In this document: in pieces, positions 12,914-16,040 of the stretch
Numbering within the stretch: the first letter of the stretch is position 1
How the letters are laid out: each line of letters begins with the position of its first letter
NCBI GenBank assembly: GCA_002371785.1
Contig: DFGU01000078.1
Location: forward strand, 1 to 16,040
DNA: 16,040 nt
Reading direction: 5' to 3'
Source: Bacteroidales bacterium UBA3742
Lineage (GTDB): Bacteria > Bacteroidota > Bacteroidia > Bacteroidales > Paludibacteraceae
Position numbers and translations under genes: made by a program
The notes under the pieces: generated by a model
What the model was told of the DNA's origin: nothing
Databases searched by the model: none
The model's input: only the letters and a program-made list of their open reading frames with translations

Positions 12914-14209
12914 ATGAAAAACTTCGTAGAAGAATTGCGCTGGAGGGGCATGCTCCACGACATCATGCCCGGTACCGAAGAGCAACTGATGAAAGAACAG
13001 ACTACCGCCTATGTGGGGATCGACCCCACGGCGGATAGTCTGCATATCGGTCACCTCTGCGGCATCATGATGCTGCGCCACCTGCAGGCATGCGGCCACA
13101 AGCCCATCGCCCTGCTCGGTGGAGCTACCGGTATGATTGGCGACCCGTCCGGCAAGTCGGCCGAGCGCAACCTGCTCACCGAAGAGACCCTGCGCCACAA
13201 CGTACAGTGTATTCGCGAACAACTCGAGCACTTCCTCGACTTCAACTCCGATGCACCCAACGCGGCCGAACTGGTCAACAACTACGACTGGATGAAGGAC
13301 TATACCTTCCTCGACTTCGCCCGCAACGTGGGCAAACTGATCACGGTCAACTATATGATGGCCAAGGATTCGGTCAAGAAGCGCTTCAACGGCGAGTTCT
13401 CGCAGGGTATGTCGTTCACCGAGTTCACCTACCAGTTGCTCCAGGGCTACGACTTCGTCTATCTGAATCAGCACAAGAATTGCAAGCTGCAGATGGGTGG
13501 CTCCGATCAATGGGGCAATATCACCACCGGTACCGAGCTCATCAAGAAGATGACGGGCAACGACGCCTATGCGCTCACCTGTCCGCTCATCACCAAGGCC
13601 GATGGCGGTAAGTTCGGTAAGACCGAGTCGGGCAACGTATGGCTCAGCCGCAAATATACCAGTCCGTATAAGTTCTACCAGTTCTGGATGAACGTCTCCG
13701 ACGACGATGCCAAGCGCTATATCAAGATCTTCACCTCGCTCAGCCGCGAGGAGATCGAGGCCCTCATCGCCGAGCACGATGCGGCGCCGCATATGCGTGC
13801 GCTCCAGAAGCGTCTGGCTAAGGAAGTCACCTGTATGGTCCACTCCGAAGCCGACTACAACGCAGCGGTCGAGGCCAGCAATATCCTCTTTGGCAACACC
13901 ACGGCCGACGCACTCCGTGCCCTGGACGAGGAGACCTTCCTGGATATCTTCAATGGCGTAGAGCAGTACGAGATCGCGATGGACGACCTGCGTGCCGGTA
14001 TCGGTCCGCTCGACCTATTGGCAGAGAAGACCCATATCTTCCCCTCCAAGGGCGAAGCACGCAAGATGATCCAGGCTAACGGCTTCTCGATGAACAAGGA
14101 GAAACTGACCGACCCGCAGACACCCATCACCGATGCGGCCCTGCTCAACGGCAAGTACCTGCTCTTCCAGAAAGGCAAGAAAGCCTACTACTTGGTCATC
14201 GCCAAGTAA
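12914..14209 (+). CDS. tyrS: Tyrosyl-tRNA synthetase
   Basis: This class I aminoacyl-tRNA synthetase (431 residues) charges tRNA-Tyr. The tyrosine-binding start YVGIDPTADSLH (33-44) runs into the HIGH motif (HIGH, 44-47). ALLGGATGMIGDPSGKS (66-82), the QGYDF block (177-181) and GGSDQWGNI (195-203) are typical of the bacterial TyrS group. The KMSKS motif appears as KFGKT (233-237), the form seen in many bacterial TyrS proteins. The C-terminal S4 RNA-binding domain is at about 367-431. All parts are present, so it should be functional. It follows eno by nine bases, and pgm starts 48 bases after its stop with no visible terminator or promoter between, so the three genes are probably read through together. 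Confidence 0.97.
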   Translation: MKNFVEELRWRGMLHDIMPGTEEQLMKEQTTAYVGIDPTADSLHIGHLCGIMMLRHLQACGHKPIALLGGATGMIGDPSGKSAERNLLTEETLRHNVQCIREQLEHFLDFNSDAPNAAELVNNYDWMKDYTFLDFARNVGKLITVNYMMAKDSVKKRFNGEFSQGMSFTEFTYQLLQGYDFVYLNQHKNCKLQMGGSDQWGNITTGTELIKKMTGNDAYALTCPLITKADGGKFGKTESGNVWLSRKYTSPYKFYQFWMNVSDDDAKRYIKIFTSLSREEIEALIAEHDAAPHMRALQKRLAKEVTCMVHSEADYNAAVEASNILFGNTTADALRALDEETFLDIFNGVEQYEIAMDDLRAGIGPLDLLAEKTHIFPSKGEARKMIQANGFSMNKEKLTDPQTPITDAALLNGKYLLFQKGKKAYYLVIAK

Positions 14210-14217
14210 GAAACTGA

Positions 14218-14245
14218 TCAACCAATAAACTATCAACTAATAAAC
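14218..14245 (+). repeat. Direct repeat in the tyrS-pgm spacer
   Basis: TCAACCAATAAAC (14218-14230) and TCAACTAATAAAC (14233-14245) are 13-base copies with one mismatch, 15 bases apart. They fill most of the 48-base gap. The gap is A-rich with no TAnnTTTG promoter and no terminator. The repeat may help keep the pgm leader unstructured or may just be slippage. Confidence 0.6.
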
Positions 14246-14257
14246 CTGAAATCAATC

Positions 14258-16036
14258 ATGAACGAAGAACTGAAACAAGTAATGGCGGTAGCCGAGGTAT
14301 GGACTCGCGAACCGTTCGATGCGGAAACCCGCGCACAAGTGAAGGCGATGATGGAGGCTGAGGACAAGACCGAACTCATCGATAGCTTCTATCGTACGCT
14401 TGAGTTTGGTACCGGCGGTCTGCGTGGTATCATGGGCCCCGGCACCAACCGTATGAACAAGTATATCGTAGCCCAGGCTACCCAGGGCTATGCCAATTAC
14501 CTGCTGAAGGTGCAGCGCGAAGGCGGCTTCAAGAACGTACAGAACGGCCAGGTGGCTGTCGTCGTTGGTCACGATTGCCGCAACAACGGACGTCTGTTTG
14601 CTGAGACCGTTGCCAACATCTTCTCGGCCAATGATATCAAGGTATATCTCTTTGAGAGTCTGCGTCCTACGCCGGAGGTGAGCTTCGCTATCCGTCACCT
14701 CAAGTGCCAGGGTGGTGTCAACGTCACCGCCAGCCACAACCCGCGTGAGTACAACGGTTACAAGGCTTACTGGGAGGATGGTTCGCAAGTGCTCCAGCCG
14801 CACGACAAGGGCATCATCGACGAGGTCAACAAGGTAACCATGGCCGACGTTAAGTGGAACGCCAATCCGGACCTGATCGAGATCATCGGTGGCGAGATGG
14901 ACTACGACTACATGCAGGCTGTCAAGACCTGTATGGTCGACCAGGACGTCATCCTGCGCCATAAGGATCTGAATATCGTCTATACGCCGCTCCACGGCGC
15001 CGGACGCCAGATTATCCCGATGTGCCTCCGCTCCTGGGGATTCGAGAATATCCACGTAGTGCCCGAGCAGATGGTCATCGATGGCAACTTCCCGACCGTT
15101 GTTTCGCCTAATCCCGAGAATGCCGAGGCTATGACCCTGGGTATGAAGCTCGGAACCAAGCTCAATGCCGACCTCGTTATCGCCAGCGACCCCGATGCCG
15201 ATCGTATCGCTATCGTATGCCGCGACGAGAACGACGAGTGGATCATCATCAATGGCAACCAGACCTGCATGATGTTCGCTTACTACAACATCAAGGCCCT
15301 GAAACGTCTCGGCAAGATGCGTCCCGACATGTATCTCGTGAAGACCATCGTGACTACCGAGGTGATCCGCCGCATGGCTGATAAGGAGGGTGTCACCCTC
15401 ACCGATGAGTACACCGGCTTCAAGTGGATTGCCAACCGTATCCGTATGTGGGAAGGTACCCATAAGTACATCGGTGGTGGCGAGGAGTCGTTCGGATGGC
15501 TCGGCTTTGATGGTGTGCGCGACAAGTGCTCGCCCTCGGCTATCTGCCTCATCTGCGAGATCGCTGCGGCCGCTAAGGACCAGGGTATGTCGCTCTACGA
15601 GTACCTGATCAATATCTACAACGAGTTCGGCTTCCAGCGTGAGACGACCGTCAACGTCGTTCGTCCGGGTAAGACAGGCGCCGAGGAGATCCAGGCTATG
15701 ATGGTCAACTACCGTCAGAACCCGCCTAAGGAGATCGCTGGTGAGAAGGTGGTTAAGATCAAGGACTTCCAGCTCTCTGAGCAGCAAGAACTCGTAGATG
15801 GCGAGTGGCGCAAGTCGGAGATCAAGATGGCGCTCAACGCCAAGAGTAACGTGCTGCAGTACTTCACCGAAGGTGGTCTGAAGGTCAGCGTTCGTCCGTC
15901 GGGTACCGAGCCTAAGATCAAGTTCTACTTCGAGATCCCGGCCAAGATGCCTACGCCCGATGCAGCAGGCTACAAGGCAGCAACCGCTGCAGCCGAAGCC
16001 CGCGTTCCGGCCCTGAAAGCTTCCCTCGGCATCTAA
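14258..16036 (+). CDS. Phosphoglucomutase/phosphomannomutase (alpha-D-phosphohexomutase)
   Basis: A complete 592-residue member of the alpha-D-phosphohexomutase family, in the long phospho-sugar mutase group common in Bacteroidetes. It moves the phosphate between C1 and C6 of glucose or mannose in the cytosol, linking glycolysis to polysaccharide and nucleotide-sugar synthesis. GTGGLRGIMGPGTNRMN (51-67) starts domain 1, and the phosphoserine loop is VTASHNP (156-162, S159). The metal loop is DPDADR (311-316, D311/D313/D315). The sugar-specificity loop is GGGEESFGW (406-414) and the phosphate-binding loop is RPSGTEPK (546-553). All four active-site loops are intact; glucose versus mannose preference cannot be settled. 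Codon use is biased like eno, suggesting high expression. The stop TAA is at 16034-16036, four bases from the window end. Confidence 0.95.
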   Translation: MNEELKQVMAVAEVWTREPFDAETRAQVKAMMEAEDKTELIDSFYRTLEFGTGGLRGIMGPGTNRMNKYIVAQATQGYANYLLKVQREGGFKNVQNGQVAVVVGHDCRNNGRLFAETVANIFSANDIKVYLFESLRPTPEVSFAIRHLKCQGGVNVTASHNPREYNGYKAYWEDGSQVLQPHDKGIIDEVNKVTMADVKWNANPDLIEIIGGEMDYDYMQAVKTCMVDQDVILRHKDLNIVYTPLHGAGRQIIPMCLRSWGFENIHVVPEQMVIDGNFPTVVSPNPENAEAMTLGMKLGTKLNADLVIASDPDADRIAIVCRDENDEWIIINGNQTCMMFAYYNIKALKRLGKMRPDMYLVKTIVTTEVIRRMADKEGVTLTDEYTGFKWIANRIRMWEGTHKYIGGGEESFGWLGFDGVRDKCSPSAICLICEIAAAAKDQGMSLYEYLINIYNEFGFQRETTVNVVRPGKTGAEEIQAMMVNYRQNPPKEIAGEKVVKIKDFQLSEQQELVDGEWRKSEIKMALNAKSNVLQYFTEGGLKVSVRPSGTEPKIKFYFEIPAKMPTPDAAGYKAATAAAEARVPALKASLGI

Positions 16037-16040
16037 TCCG

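Noticed and set aside
11555..13843. A 762-codon open frame on the minus strand opposite eno and tyrS.
   Set aside because: Its codons are in register with those of eno and tyrS, so it stays open only because these genes avoid TTA, CTA and TCA. The translation is low-complexity and unlike any family, and both plus-strand genes are certain.
14252..15787. A 511-codon minus-strand open frame opposite the phosphohexomutase gene.
   Set aside because: Same codon-register shadow effect; the plus-strand protein has all four active-site loops.
1..16040. Search for defence systems, CRISPR, transposons, integrases, tRNA genes or attachment sites.
   Set aside because: No repeats with regular spacers, no transposase or integrase motifs, no tRNA cloverleaf and no gap larger than about 207 bases were seen.

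Overview
The window (about 16 kb, GC-rich for its group) carries eleven real genes, ten complete plus one cut by the left edge, and looks like a chromosomal housekeeping stretch from a Bacteroidales bacterium. Support for this assignment: the promoters match the Bacteroidetes primary sigma factor pattern (TTTG or TTG, 20 bp, TAnnTTTG); start codons lack Shine-Dalgarno sequences and have A/T-rich leaders instead; protein families such as the HTH-less sigma-54 activator and the HflX ending in YPYNDFLFQ are Bacteroidetes-like; and a secreted protein ends in a short tail typical of that group. The genus cannot be named from this sequence. No tRNA, rRNA, CRISPR array, insertion sequence or phage gene is visible.

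Layout. (1) 1-3978, plus strand: a compact operon with 4-base overlaps or 11-13 base gaps. It encodes the C-terminal part of a membrane protein, a secreted M23 peptidase with a C-terminal LysM domain, NadC (NAD synthesis), a hotdog thioesterase and a PlsC-type acyltransferase. It ends at an intrinsic terminator that lies inside the 3' coding end of the next, convergent gene. (2) 3959-6082, minus strand: hflX (ribosome-associated GTPase) followed by a YjjG-like HAD hydrolase, overlapping by 14 bases. (3) 6080-7672, minus strand: a secreted protein with three similar OB-like repeats. Its terminator is physically merged with the hflX promoter. (4) 7673-7879: a divergent promoter region whose two promoters are near mirror images. 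(5) 7880-11437, plus strand: a sigma-54 type response regulator without a DNA-binding domain, recF, and a GHL10-type glycoside hydrolase-like lipoprotein/secreted protein; recF and the hydrolase gene overlap. A perfect 20-bp palindrome sits just before recF. (6) 11597-16036, plus strand: eno, tyrS and a phosphoglucomutase/phosphomannomutase, probably one transcript from a strong promoter overlapped by a 13-bp-arm inverted repeat.

The genes are largely unrelated housekeeping functions: envelope maintenance and lipid metabolism on the left, ribosome rescue, DNA repair and a regulator in the middle, glycolysis, translation and sugar-phosphate interconversion on the right. I see no convincing new multi-gene system. 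The observations most worth following are regulatory and architectural: the shared extended promoter motif, the merged terminator/promoter, the terminator embedded in an antisense gene, the dyad over the eno promoter, the palindrome before recF, the HTH-less regulator with a small tandem duplication in its receiver domain, and the repeat protein with a putative sorting tail.
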